Translations under genes and position numbers: made by a program
The notes under the pieces: model-generated
The model's input: only the letters and a program-made list of their open reading frames with translations
What the model was told of the DNA's origin: nothing
Database searches by the model: none
Assembly (NCBI RefSeq): GCF_002135235.1
Contig: NZ_NEGB01000003.1
Span: 124,001 to 188,000, forward strand
DNA: 64,000 nucleotides
Direction: 5' to 3'
Origin: Acinetobacter silvestris
GTDB taxonomy: Bacteria; Pseudomonadota; Gammaproteobacteria; Pseudomonadales; Moraxellaceae
In this document: positions 9,734-18,808 of the stretch, in pieces
Numbering within the stretch: position 1 is the first letter of the stretch
Layout: every line of letters starts with the position of its first letter

Positions 9734-10303
9734 ATGGCCAATTATTCTACAAATGACTTTAAGCAAGGCCTTAAAGTAATGCTTGATGGCAACCCATGTT
9801 CAATTATGGAAAATGAATATGTAAAACCAGGTAAAGGTCAGGCATTTAACCGCGTAAAACTACGTAATCTGAAAACTGGTAAAGTTTTAGAAAAAACCTT
9901 CAAATCGAATGAATCACTTGAAGGTGCGGATATTGTTGAAGTAGAGATGGAATATCTTTATAACGATGGCGAACTATGGAACTTTATGGATCCAGTAAGC
10001 TTCGAGCAAATCGCTGCTGATAAAACAGCAATGGGCGATGCTGCAAAATGGTTAAAAGATGATTCAAATGAAAAATGTACAGTAATGCTGTTTAATGGTG
10101 TTCCATTAACTGTAAATCCACCAAATTTCGTGGTATTGAAAATTGTTGAAACTGATCCAGGTGTTCGTGGTGATACTTCAGGTGGTGGTGGTAAACCCGC
10201 TAAACTTGAAACAGGCGCTGTAGTACGTGTTCCTTTATTTGTTCAACAAGAAGAAAGTGTTCGTGTAGATACACGTACAGGTGATTATTTAGAGCGTGCA
10301 TAA
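9734..10303 (+). CDS. efp: Translation elongation factor P
   Basis: 189 aa from ATG 9734, with GGAGCGAG upstream; a frame extension to 9719 adds five residues that homologues lack. It contains the three EF-P beta-barrels. The modification site is Lys34 in VKPGKGQAF, so the protein is of the lysine (EpmA/EpmB) type, consistent with epmB next door. EF-P enters the ribosomal E site and relieves stalling at polyproline stretches. A terminator follows. Confidence 0.97.
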   Translation: MANYSTNDFKQGLKVMLDGNPCSIMENEYVKPGKGQAFNRVKLRNLKTGKVLEKTFKSNESLEGADIVEVEMEYLYNDGELWNFMDPVSFEQIAADKTAMGDAAKWLKDDSNEKCTVMLFNGVPLTVNPPNFVVLKIVETDPGVRGDTSGGGGKPAKLETGAVVRVPLFVQQEESVRVDTRTGDYLERA

Positions 10304-10329
10304 TAGTTTTAAAATAGACTATTATCGAG

Positions 10330-10356
10330 GGGGTGATGAAAAATCACCCCTTTTTT
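10330..10356 (+). terminator. Terminator after efp
   Basis: GGGGTGAT / ATCACCCC (10330-10337, 10343-10350) followed by six T. The remaining 262 bases to cstA are AT-rich and hold no gene that I can see; they presumably contain the cstA promoter. Confidence 0.9.
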
Positions 10357-10618
10357 ATATCTCAAATTTAGTCAAAAATTAGAATAGCAAGGGAGAATAA
10401 ATAAGGATATTTAAAATAGATAAAATGAATGTGGTTTTATAACAAAGTATGTCATTACATCGTCGTATTAATTGCACATATTTAGCTCAAATTTTATGCC
10501 AAAGTCTTAGATTAAAACAAAAAAATCAGGAGTAAAGTCATTAGTGAAAAATATACACAAACATATGAAATGAACGCGTCACAAGGAACGACTTTTATAA
10601 TCAAAATGTGAGGTATTA

Positions 10619-12718
10619 ATGGAAAGTATTCAGAGTAAGCCTACAGCCATGTCCAAACTGATGTGGGCTATCGTGGCTGTGATTGGTGCAGTGTCATTTG
10701 GGATACTTGCGGTCAGCAGAGGTGAGCACGTTAATGCGGTATGGTTAGTTTTGGCCGCAATTTGTGTATATAGCATTGCTTATCGATTTTATAGTTTATT
10801 TATCGCTAATAAAGTTTTTGAACTCAATTCCCGTCGGTTAACACCTGCACATCGTTTGGCAGATGGTTTGGATTATGTACCGACCAATAAATATGTATTG
10901 TTTGGGCATCACTTTGCCGCCATTGCTGGTGCTGGGCCATTAGTTGGACCTATTCTAGCTGCGCAGATGGGGTATTTACCCGGAACTTTGTGGTTGTTAA
11001 TCGGTGTGGTATTTGCCGGCGCAGTACAAGATTTTCTGGTTTTATTTATTTCAACCCGGCGTGATGGGCGTTCCTTAGGTGAAATGGCCAAGCAAGAATT
11101 GGGTTCATTCGCAGGTATAATTGTGATGCTTGGTGCTTTGGGCGTCATGATTATTATTCTTGCCGTTTTAGCATTGGTGGTTGTGAAGGCCTTAACCAAC
11201 AGCCCATGGGGTGTATTTAGTATTGCAGCAACAATACCGATTGCATTGTTTATGGGCATCTATATGCGTTATATCAGACCGGGAAAAATTGCTGAGGTTT
11301 CAATCATCGGATTTGTTTTGATGATGGCCGCGATTATCTACGGTGGTGATGTTGCACAACATGCATATTGGGGACCTTTCTTTACTTTAACCGGGACACA
11401 ATTAACGTGGTGTCTCATCATTTATGGTTTTGTTGCTTCAGTTTTACCGGTTTGGTTGCTTTTAGCACCGCGTGATTACCTATCGACCTTTTTAAAGATT
11501 GGTGTGATTGCAGGGCTTGCGGTTGGTATTATGATTGCAATGCCAATGCTTAAAATGCCAGCGGTTACGCATTTTGTGGATGGTACTGGTCCTGTATTCG
11601 CCGGTTCGATGTTCCCATTCCTATTCATTACCATTGCCTGTGGTGCAATTTCAGGTTTCCATGCTTTAGTGGCTTCTGGAACAACACCTAAACTGATTGA
11701 TAACGAAGCGAATATTCGTGTGATTGGTTATGGTGGTATGTTGATGGAGTCTTTCGTTGCAATTATGGCAATGATTTGTGCAACAGTACTGGAACCAGGG
11801 GTGTATTTTGCAATTAATGCACCGGCAGCGGTGTTAGGGACAACTGTTGAAAGTGCAGCAGAAGCTGTCCGTAATTTAGGTTTTGTGGTTACACCAGAAA
11901 CGTTAGCTTTATTGGCAAAAGAAGTCGGTGAAAATACGATTTTATCACGTACAGGTGGTGCACCTACTTTTGCTATTGGTATGGCACACATTATTACTGA
12001 TATTTTTAATAATCGTTCGATGATGGCATTTTGGTATCACTTTGCGATTCTATTTGAAGCCTTATTTATTTTAACGGCTGTCGATGCGGGTACACGTGCA
12101 TGTCGTTTTATGGTGCAAGATACAGTGGGTATTGTCATTCCTGCATTGAAAAACTCACATAATTTTATCGGAAATATGGTTGGTACAGCAGTTGCTGTGG
12201 CTGGATGGGGTTTCTTTGTTTACCAAGGCGTGGTTGATCCATTGGGTGGTATCAACAGCTTATGGCCACTCTTTGGTATTGGTAACCAAATGCTAGCTGC
12301 AATGGCATTGATATTGGGTACAGTCATTTTATTTAAAATGAAGAAAGAAAAATATGTTTGGGTGACCATTATTCCTACCATTTTCTTATTTATTACGTGT
12401 ATGACGGCGGGTTGGCAAAAAATATTTCATGCAAATCCAAAAATTGGATTCTTGGCACAAGCCAATAAATTCTCTGATGCGATTGCAAGAGGTGAGATTT
12501 TAAAACCTGCTAAAACACTTGAAGAAATGCAGACGATTGTATTTTCTAATCAAATTAATGCTGCGTTATGCGCATTTTTTATGATTGTTGCTATCATAAT
12601 GCTAATTGCTGCAATTGGTGTGATTCGTCGTGCGTTAGCAAGTCCAGTGCCTACAGTGAATGAATCACCTGCGGTATATGCTGACCCTGACCAAATTGCA
12701 GTTACAAAATCACACTGA
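10619..12718 (+). CDS. cstA: CstA family pyruvate/peptide transporter
   Basis: 699-aa inner-membrane protein with many hydrophobic helices. CstA hallmarks include FGHHFAAIAGAGPLVGPILAAQ, GAVQDFLVLFISTRRDG, ACGAISGFHALVASGTTPK and LFGIGNQMLAAMAL. CstA proteins were first described as carbon-starvation induced and act in peptide and pyruvate uptake. The next gene is the usual small YbdD partner, so the pair forms an operon. A ribosome site (GTGAGGTATTA) is next to the ATG. Confidence 0.93.
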   Translation: MESIQSKPTAMSKLMWAIVAVIGAVSFGILAVSRGEHVNAVWLVLAAICVYSIAYRFYSLFIANKVFELNSRRLTPAHRLADGLDYVPTNKYVLFGHHFAAIAGAGPLVGPILAAQMGYLPGTLWLLIGVVFAGAVQDFLVLFISTRRDGRSLGEMAKQELGSFAGIIVMLGALGVMIIILAVLALVVVKALTNSPWGVFSIAATIPIALFMGIYMRYIRPGKIAEVSIIGFVLMMAAIIYGGDVAQHAYWGPFFTLTGTQLTWCLIIYGFVASVLPVWLLLAPRDYLSTFLKIGVIAGLAVGIMIAMPMLKMPAVTHFVDGTGPVFAGSMFPFLFITIACGAISGFHALVASGTTPKLIDNEANIRVIGYGGMLMESFVAIMAMICATVLEPGVYFAINAPAAVLGTTVESAAEAVRNLGFVVTPETLALLAKEVGENTILSRTGGAPTFAIGMAHIITDIFNNRSMMAFWYHFAILFEALFILTAVDAGTRACRFMVQDTVGIVIPALKNSHNFIGNMVGTAVAVAGWGFFVYQGVVDPLGGINSLWPLFGIGNQMLAAMALILGTVILFKMKKEKYVWVTIIPTIFLFITCMTAGWQKIFHANPKIGFLAQANKFSDAIARGEILKPAKTLEEMQTIVFSNQINAALCAFFMIVAIIMLIAAIGVIRRALASPVPTVNESPAVYADPDQIAVTKSH

Positions 12719-12734
12719 ATATGAGGTGGTGAAG

Positions 12735-13037
12735 ATGAATCTTAAATTTGCAAAAGATGGTAAAACGGTGATTTTTAAAATCATCAAAATGACTATTATG
12801 TCGCAGAAAGAGTTAATTTTTTCTCCGAAGAATTGGTCACGTATTGCAACTTTATGGCAGCGTTTGCAACAGAGTTTTCGTTTAATGGTGGGTGTTCCTG
12901 ATTATGCCACCTATGTGGAGCATATGAAAAAGAATCATCCTGATTTAGAAGCAATGGATGAAAAAACTTTCCATCGTTATTGTGTAGATGCGCGTTATCC
13001 TTCTGCTAGTGGTGGTTTAAAAAAATGTCCTTGTTAA
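12735..13037 (+). CDS. YbdD/YjiX family protein, CstA partner
   Basis: 100 aa from ATG 12735, preceded by GAGGTGGTGAAG. The C-terminal part (LWQRLQQSFRLMVGVPDYATYV, then HMKKNHPDLEAMDEKTFHRY and GGLKKCPC) is the conserved YbdD domain of about 65 aa. The N-terminal 30 or so residues are extra, so an internal start at 12789 or 12798 is possible. YbdD/YjiX proteins are needed with CstA/BtsT-type pyruvate transporters. It begins 16 bp after cstA and ends at a terminator. Confidence 0.85.
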   Translation: MNLKFAKDGKTVIFKIIKMTIMSQKELIFSPKNWSRIATLWQRLQQSFRLMVGVPDYATYVEHMKKNHPDLEAMDEKTFHRYCVDARYPSASGGLKKCPC

Positions 13038-13052
13038 GGTCATAAATTCATA

Positions 13053-13080
13053 AAAAACGGTATTTATATACCGTTTTTTA
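13053..13080 (+). terminator. Terminator after ybdD
   Basis: AAAAACGGTAT pairs with ATACCGTTTTTT, with TTTAT in the loop. Confidence 0.88.
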
Positions 13081-13255
13081 TTTTATTGATTTTAGGGTAG
13101 ATGGTTTACAAGTATGTTTGAGTTGCTCAATTAAAATTACCGTTCATCTTATGCATCCTATTTGTGAATTTTAGAATTATAGATTTGATCTTTTGGGGAA
13201 AAATAAAAAACAGTGTATGTTAATCATCTATTTGATTTTGATTGAGGACAAAAAG

Positions 13256-14215
13256 GTGATTTGGGGTTCAACAAAAATAAAAAAATTGGAATCAATTGAA
13301 TTCATTGCTGAAAATGAGCTGATGCCTTTTTATCCTAAAATTGATGAATTTCTCAATCAAATCAATCAAATTATCTTAGATAAAAATCAGCAAACCAAGC
13401 TTGCCTTATGTGGTCTTTTAGCAGGTGGGCATGTTCTTTTTGAAGATTTACCGGGACTCGGCAAAACGACTTTAGCAAGTAGTTTATCGCATTTAACTGG
13501 TTTAGATTTTCAACGTATTCAATTCACCAATGATATGTTGGCCAGTGATGTGATTGGCATCAATATGTTTAATCAGAAAGAGCATCAATTTGAATTTAAG
13601 CATGGGCCGATTTTCACCCAAATTTTGCTTGCTGATGAAATTAATCGTTGTAGTCCAAAAACTCAAAGTGCTTTATTAGAAGCAATGGAAGAGGGTTTTG
13701 TGACGGTAGATGGTACTCGTTATGAATTGCCTAAGCCTTTTTGGGTAGTTGCAACACAAAATCCACTCTTTCAAAGTGGAACGTATGCTTTACCTGAGTC
13801 TCAATTGGATCGCTTTTTAATGCGTCTATCTTTAGGTTATCCCTCTCGTTCTGCTGAAAAAATATTATTACAACAAAGTTCGCGCCATACACTTATTCAG
13901 TCATTGAGCGCCGTATTTTCCCAGATGGAAATTTTAAAACTTCAAGAAAGGGTTAAGCATATTTCAGTCAATGATGTTGCTTTAGATTATATTCTCGATT
14001 TAACAGAAGAAACGCGTAAAGAGCGGCACGGTTTATCTACACGTGGTGTTTTAGCATTAAAACAAGCGGCGCAAGCTCATGCATTGGTTGAAAAGCGGAA
14101 TTATGTCATTGCTGATGATATTCAGGCTGTCTTCGTTGCGGTGACTGCACATCGCCTTGGTTTAGGTGAAACAGAAGCATGTAATTTGATGCAAAGAGTT
14201 TCAGTCAGAGGCTAA
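13256..14215 (+). CDS. MoxR-type AAA+ ATPase
   Basis: About 319 aa from GTG 13256 (GAGG at 13244-13247); ATG 13322 is another possible start and TTG 13193 is unlikely. Walker A is EDLPGLGKTTLA, Walker B ILLADEINR, sensor-1 VVATQNPLFQSGTY, then ALPESQLDRFLMRL. MoxR ATPases act as chaperones for assembly or activation of partner complexes, usually encoded with DUF58/VWA proteins. The next genes are DUF58 and a TgpA-type transglutaminase, the standard operon. Confidence 0.88.
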   Translation: MIWGSTKIKKLESIEFIAENELMPFYPKIDEFLNQINQIILDKNQQTKLALCGLLAGGHVLFEDLPGLGKTTLASSLSHLTGLDFQRIQFTNDMLASDVIGINMFNQKEHQFEFKHGPIFTQILLADEINRCSPKTQSALLEAMEEGFVTVDGTRYELPKPFWVVATQNPLFQSGTYALPESQLDRFLMRLSLGYPSRSAEKILLQQSSRHTLIQSLSAVFSQMEILKLQERVKHISVNDVALDYILDLTEETRKERHGLSTRGVLALKQAAQAHALVEKRNYVIADDIQAVFVAVTAHRLGLGETEACNLMQRVSVRG

Positions 14216-14229
14216 GGGGTGTTTGTAAT

Positions 14230-15141
14230 ATGGCGGTACAGGGTAAAGTTCAACAGTGGCTAAATCAGCGTTTTCAATATCAAACACCTAAACAACTTAA
14301 ACAAAATGATGTGTTGGTTTTTATCTATCAACAAGGTTTTTTATATGTGGTTCTGATTTTGATCACCTTTATTGCAGGTGTGAATTATGCTAACAATCTG
14401 ATTTTAGGATTTTGCTTTCTCATTAGTGCCATATTGTGTATTAGCTTTTATCTGACGTTTAAGCAATTACATGCCTTAAATATTGAAATTCTGAGCCCAG
14501 AAGTTGGACAGGTCAATGAGGCTCTGAGTATTAAATTTATTCTAAAACAAAGTACGAAAACACCTAAATATATATATATTAAATATGCAGATCAATTACA
14601 ACAAGTACTTTTAAATGAAAGGCAACAAAGTATCCAGTTGCATTTTGTTGTGGAACAGCGTGGTTTGTATCGGCTTCCACGAATTCAAATGTATTCGACT
14701 TATCCACTTGGCTTAGTTCGTGCGTGGACTTATTTTTATATTCAAAAAGAGATCTGGATAGCTCCACAGCCAAAAATATTGGATCGCGAATTTCATATTA
14801 GCGCAAGTTCGGGGATACCTGATTTAGATGAATTTCGTGAATTACGTAATTTTAGGGCAGGTGATTCTCTGCAAGCAGTATCCTGGAAGCAAGTTGCACG
14901 AGGTCAGGGCATGTATGTTAAACAATTTGAAGATCAAGTAGATACAGAAACCTTGAATATTGACTATATACAGATGCCGAGTAATGAACATGAGGAAAAA
15001 CTCAGTTTAATGATGGGCTTAGTCGATCAATGTGAGCAACAGCAAATACCATACTGTGTACGATTACCACAGATTGAACTTGCACAAGGCTCTGGTGAAC
15101 AACAATATTTACAAGCTCAGCTACTGCTTGCACGGGCTTAA
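14230..15141 (+). CDS. DUF58 domain protein
   Basis: 303 aa with two N-terminal membrane helices (VLVFIYQQGFLYVVLILITF, then LILGFCFLISAILCISFYLT). The DUF58 signature follows as GIPDLDEFRELRNFRAGDSLQAVSWKQVARGQGMYVKQFED. It is membrane anchored, and its exact job is unknown. It lies 14 bp after moxR and 4 bp before tgpA, in one operon. Confidence 0.85.
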   Translation: MAVQGKVQQWLNQRFQYQTPKQLKQNDVLVFIYQQGFLYVVLILITFIAGVNYANNLILGFCFLISAILCISFYLTFKQLHALNIEILSPEVGQVNEALSIKFILKQSTKTPKYIYIKYADQLQQVLLNERQQSIQLHFVVEQRGLYRLPRIQMYSTYPLGLVRAWTYFYIQKEIWIAPQPKILDREFHISASSGIPDLDEFRELRNFRAGDSLQAVSWKQVARGQGMYVKQFEDQVDTETLNIDYIQMPSNEHEEKLSLMMGLVDQCEQQQIPYCVRLPQIELAQGSGEQQYLQAQLLLARA

Positions 15142-15145
15142 AGAC

Positions 15146-17170
15146 ATGAATCGATCTATTCAAATTGTGATGATTGTAACGCTGAGCCTTATACTTGTTG
15201 CACAATTAGCATTCATTCCTATTACATTAAGTCTGATGTTTTTAGGCATGCTTTTGAGTTTGATTGTAAAAGATCGATATCCGATTGCGACCATTCAAAT
15301 TAAAACGCTTATTTTAAAGTTGTTTAAAGTATTCTTTGTAATTTTTGCATTAGGGATCATATATTTAAATTATAAAACCTTCCTTGGCGTTGATGCTGGG
15401 ATGGCTGTACTGGCGACTTTTTTATATGCCAAAGCGTTAGAAACCAAAAATAAGCGTGATTTAATTATTTTGTTCAATTTTGCATTATTTGTGAGTGCAG
15501 GTTTATTTTTATATAGTCAATCGATTTGGATGGCATTGCTGGTTTTTTGTTGTTTAATGAGTTGCTTGATGGGCTTATATCGAATTCAGACAGCACAATT
15601 TGAACAAAACCTAAGCGGTTTTCAATTATTGAAAACTGATATGCAACATATATGCAAAGTGATTACTTTAGCACTCCCTTTTTTCGTCCTTTTATTCGTA
15701 TTTTTTCCCAGAATACCACCGCTTTGGCAACTCCCAATTGCGAACTCACAAGGTGTTACGGGAATGAGTGATCGAATGTCACCAGGCGAAATTGCTGAGC
15801 TTTCACAGTCTACAGCTTTGGCCTTTCGCATTTTGGGGGATATGCAACAATTACCTCCACGACAAGAATTATATTGGCGGGCAATGGTGTTAGATCAATA
15901 TGATGGTACGACATGGACCAGTCGTGTAGATAATCAACGCGTTCAAGAAATTGAGAATATTGTAAAACCTAAGTGGGTTTGGGATTATCAATATCTTGCT
16001 GCTGATGACCGTATACAATGGATCATGGCTTTGGAACGTTCGATCCCTACTCAAGAAAATTTTCAATTACATCAAGATGGAGCAATTACACCAACTCAAA
16101 TGATGCAACGAACGCAACCGATTAAATTACAGTGGTTAGGTTCTCGAATTGATGATTTGGAACATTTATCTGAATTAGAGCAAGATAATAATTTAAATTT
16201 TATTCAGTCCAGTGATCCGCAAGCGCAGCAATTTGCATTAGATATATTTAAGCGCAGTCATCAAAATCCTGCTGTATATATACAGAACATTATGCAGTGG
16301 TATCGGCAGAATCATTTTAGTTATACCTTGGCTCCGGGAAAATTAGGTCAAAATCGCATTGATACATTTTTATTTCAATCGAAACAGGGGTTTTGTGAAC
16401 ATTATGCATCTAGTTTTACCATGCTGATGCGTTATGTTGGGATTCCAGCTAGAGTTGTGGTGGGGTATCAAGGTGGGCAACTTGCTCCAGATGGAAAAAG
16501 CTGGGAAGTCCGTCAGTTAGATGCGCATGCGTGGACTGAAGTTTATCTACAAGGCAAATGGCAACGTTATGATCCAACTTTTATAATTGCACCGCAACGT
16601 ATTGATCGAGGTATGCAAGACTATATATCGGAGCAACGATTGGTCTTAGCTGGTGAAGGGAGTACATGGCGTTATCCACAATATTCAATATTGAAAAGTT
16701 TTAATATTTGGAGTGATTACGCGAGTTATCAATGGCAAAGTAAAGTTGTGGGATATGATGCAACAAAGCAAGATAGATGGTTGGAAAAATTAGGCTTAAA
16801 TTCAAGCTATCGTTATGCATTCATACTCATATTTTGCATGGTCGTTCTTGGCACGATTTACTTTGTGGTAAATCACTGGAGCAGTTCTCGAAATAGATCG
16901 GCACTAGATAAAGTGATTGATGCTTTTTCTAAGTCATTAAATACAGAACACAGAAAACTGCAAAGTGAGACTTTTCAACAATGGATGCTACGTTTATCTG
17001 CCTTTTCGGATCACACGGATGTGTTTGAACAAGCCAATGCGGTATTTCAAAAAATTCTGTATTTAGAACAGAAAAATAGCAATTTGATATCTTTTTTAGA
17101 TCGGTTGCTTAAAGAGTGTTCGACTGAGTTAAAAGTGCTTAAAAAAACTTGTCAGAATAATAAAAAATGA
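15146..17170 (+). CDS. tgpA: TgpA-type membrane transglutaminase-like protein
   Basis: 674 aa from ATG 15146 (AGACATGAATCG); the longer frame to 15032 runs inside the upstream gene. The first 230 residues have about five or six membrane helices. The periplasmic transglutaminase core has catalytic Cys in KQGFCEHYASSFTMLMRY, His in RQLDAHAWTEVYL and Asp in RYDPTF. A late membrane helix (YAFILIFCMVVLGTIYFVV) precedes a C-terminal DUF4129-like tail. The Pseudomonas homologue TgpA is essential for growth; substrate unknown. Confidence 0.88.
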   Translation: MNRSIQIVMIVTLSLILVAQLAFIPITLSLMFLGMLLSLIVKDRYPIATIQIKTLILKLFKVFFVIFALGIIYLNYKTFLGVDAGMAVLATFLYAKALETKNKRDLIILFNFALFVSAGLFLYSQSIWMALLVFCCLMSCLMGLYRIQTAQFEQNLSGFQLLKTDMQHICKVITLALPFFVLLFVFFPRIPPLWQLPIANSQGVTGMSDRMSPGEIAELSQSTALAFRILGDMQQLPPRQELYWRAMVLDQYDGTTWTSRVDNQRVQEIENIVKPKWVWDYQYLAADDRIQWIMALERSIPTQENFQLHQDGAITPTQMMQRTQPIKLQWLGSRIDDLEHLSELEQDNNLNFIQSSDPQAQQFALDIFKRSHQNPAVYIQNIMQWYRQNHFSYTLAPGKLGQNRIDTFLFQSKQGFCEHYASSFTMLMRYVGIPARVVVGYQGGQLAPDGKSWEVRQLDAHAWTEVYLQGKWQRYDPTFIIAPQRIDRGMQDYISEQRLVLAGEGSTWRYPQYSILKSFNIWSDYASYQWQSKVVGYDATKQDRWLEKLGLNSSYRYAFILIFCMVVLGTIYFVVNHWSSSRNRSALDKVIDAFSKSLNTEHRKLQSETFQQWMLRLSAFSDHTDVFEQANAVFQKILYLEQKNSNLISFLDRLLKECSTELKVLKKTCQNNKK

Positions 17171-17191
17171 ATATCATCCGTTCTAGATTAT

Positions 17192-17268
17192 AGGTGTATA
17201 GCTCAGTTGGTTAGAGCGCTACGTTGACATCGTAGAGGTCAGCAGTTCGAGTCTGCTTATACCTACCA
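17192..17268 (+). tRNA. tRNA-Val (anticodon GAC)
   Basis: The cloverleaf is complete. Acceptor AGGTGTA pairs with TATACCT (one G-U), D arm GCTC...GAGC, anticodon stem CTACG/CGTAG with loop TTGACAT (anticodon GAC), T stem AGCAG/CTGCT around TTCGAGT, encoded CCA at the end. The prophage has inserted so that this copy stays intact: its 3' half, from the anticodon loop on, is repeated at attR (54220). Confidence 0.95.
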
Positions 17269-17384
17269 GATATAAATCAAAGACTTATAAGCTTATCAGA
17301 TGCTTATAGGTCTTTTTTTTGCTTGTTTGTCGCATTTTATTTTTTGTCAGACTTGGTTAAATTGGTGAAAAATGGCAATATTTC
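17224..17384 (+). repeat. attL: direct repeat of tRNA-Val 3' half plus terminator
   Basis: From TTGACATCGTAGAGGTCA onward this matches 54220-54379. A stretch of about 49 bp (CAGTTCGAG... to ...GACTTATAAG) is identical; the rest differs at scattered bases and in T-run length. This is the integrase end of the prophage, with int starting at 17415. Confidence 0.9.
17281..17320 (+). terminator. Terminator of tRNA-Val, inside attL
   Basis: AGACTTATAAGC (17281-17292) and GCTTATAGGTCT (17302-17313) form a 12-bp stem (one G-U), followed by T8. A copy with a shorter T run lies at attR. Confidence 0.85.
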
Positions 17385-17414
17385 TCAGTTATCTGCGTCA
17401 AGAATGCGTCAAAA

Positions 17415-18434
17415 ATGAAACTACCAATAGCAAGAAAAAGAGGTAATAGCTATGCGATTGCTCTTTCATATCAGAATAAACGTTACTACTGCACACGTGA
17501 TACTGCAAAAGAATGTGAACAATGGGCTGCACTTAAATTACTAGAATTGAAAGCTCAAACAAAAATTGAAGATGGTGATTTAAAACCCAAGTTTTCATTT
17601 AGAGATTTGAATAATAAATACTACACAGATGTTGGCCAGTTTAATAAATCTAAATCGTCTCGTTCTTGGATTAAAGGGCAATACAATAACTTTGAAAATA
17701 AGTTTGGTGCTTTGGCTCAAAAATCTATTTATGACATTACTCCCAAGGATTTAACACATTGGCGTAATAAACGATTAAATGAAGTGGGTGAAAATACTGT
17801 ACTCAAAGAAATATCACATTACAGTGCTATGTTCACTTATGCTCAAAAAGAGCTTTTTCTTTTAAATGAAAATGTATGGATGCAAATGACAAAGCCCAAA
17901 AAGCCTAAGGCTCGTGCGCGTCGTATTCATGCATCTGAAATTGAATTAATGCTGAATGTATTAAATTATGAAATGGGAAGTGAACCAGTATTATCGCAGC
18001 ACTATGTCGCTTGGGGATTTTTGTTTGCAATTGAAACTGCAATGAGACGTGGTGAAATATTAGCAATGGAAAAGAAAGACATTTTTGATGGGTATGTGCA
18101 TTTACCCAAAACTAAAAATGGAGATCCGCGGAACGTACCGCTTTCTGCAGAAGCCAAAGAGCTTTTAAAATTGATAAAACATAGTGGTCGTAAAGTCATA
18201 CCGCAATCTGAAAATGCTTTTAGGTTGATGTGGGAAAAACGCAAAGCTTCGGTTGGGCTACTAAATTTACATTTTCATGATACTCGGCATGAAGCAATTA
18301 CCAGAATGGTACGTGTACGTAAACTGCCAGTTGAAGTCCTGGCTAAAATTACTGGCCATAAGAAAATAGATGTCTTGGTGAATACTTATTACAACCCGAA
18401 TGCAGATGATTTAGTGGAAGCCTTTAATAGATAA
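17415..18434 (+). CDS. int: Prophage tyrosine-recombinase integrase
   Basis: 339 aa. The N-terminus has an Arm-binding-like segment (KLPIARKRGNSYAIAL), then a SAM-like core-binding domain. Catalytic residues are visible: R in ETAMRRGEIL, H-x-x-R in FHDTRHEAI, H in ITGHKKIDVL and the nucleophile Y in NTYYNP. It integrates and, with a directionality factor, excises the prophage at the adjacent tRNA-Val. It is the only left-arm gene reading away from attL. Confidence 0.93.
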   Translation: MKLPIARKRGNSYAIALSYQNKRYYCTRDTAKECEQWAALKLLELKAQTKIEDGDLKPKFSFRDLNNKYYTDVGQFNKSKSSRSWIKGQYNNFENKFGALAQKSIYDITPKDLTHWRNKRLNEVGENTVLKEISHYSAMFTYAQKELFLLNENVWMQMTKPKKPKARARRIHASEIELMLNVLNYEMGSEPVLSQHYVAWGFLFAIETAMRRGEILAMEKKDIFDGYVHLPKTKNGDPRNVPLSAEAKELLKLIKHSGRKVIPQSENAFRLMWEKRKASVGLLNLHFHDTRHEAITRMVRVRKLPVEVLAKITGHKKIDVLVNTYYNPNADDLVEAFNR

Positions 18435-18440
18435 AAATAT

Positions 18441-18462
18441 GCCCGCATAGCGCGGGCTTTTA
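18441..18462. terminator. Bidirectional terminator between int and xis-like gene
   Basis: GCCCGC/GCGGGC hairpin (18441-18446, 18452-18457) with T-rich flank on the plus strand; the convergent gene ends one base further on. Confidence 0.75.
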
Positions 18463-18744
18463 TTAGTTTTTACGTTTTGCACCTCTCCGGACTTTCGAGT
18501 TTTTGAGTAATGCATCGGCAGCATCAGGATCATAGAGATGTTTGCCATTACTACCTTGATTGATAGAGATACATTTGGTTCTGATGGTTTCATCTGACAA
18601 GCTGTACTTTGCGACTAATTCCGCAACGGATACTAATTTACGCTTTTCCAGTTTTAGCGCAGTCACAGTACCGCCAAAGACAATTTGACCCAATACAATT
18701 TGTGGAGCAGAGTCTGCTTCAATGGTCACAATAAATTCAGGCAT
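18463..18744 (-). CDS. Putative DNA-binding / excisionase-like protein
   Basis: 93 aa. The central part (LVSVAELVAKYSLSDETIRT, then GSNGKHLYDPDAADALL) reads like a small helix-turn-helix with a wing, as in AlpA/excisionase proteins, and the tail is basic (KVRRGAKRKN). It is the last gene of the leftward early operon and converges on int, the usual place for a recombination directionality factor. The family call is inferred from layout and the HTH-like stretch. Confidence 0.5.
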   Translation of the reverse strand: MPEFIVTIEADSAPQIVLGQIVFGGTVTALKLEKRKLVSVAELVAKYSLSDETIRTKCISINQGSNGKHLYDPDAADALLKNSKVRRGAKRKN

Positions 18745-18808
18745 GTGTTTTCACCTCGATTTTTAAAAAATATTCAGTCATTTGTGCTTTGCTGTTTAGT
18801 ATTTTCAT
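18737..18808 (-). CDS. Possible 23-aa coupled small ORF
   Basis: The frame MKILNSKAQMTEYFLKIEVKTHA starts at an ATG overlapping the primase stop (TAATG). Its stop overlaps the start of the 93-aa gene, which lies at 18744. A GAGGTG in its end serves as the ribosome site of the 93-aa gene. It may be only a coupling leader. Confidence 0.35.
   Translation of the reverse strand: MKILNSKAQMTEYFLKIEVKTHA

Noticed and set aside
13193-13255. TTG start for the MoxR gene
   Set aside because: It adds 21 non-conserved residues and has no good ribosome site; GTG 13256 has GAGG upstream.
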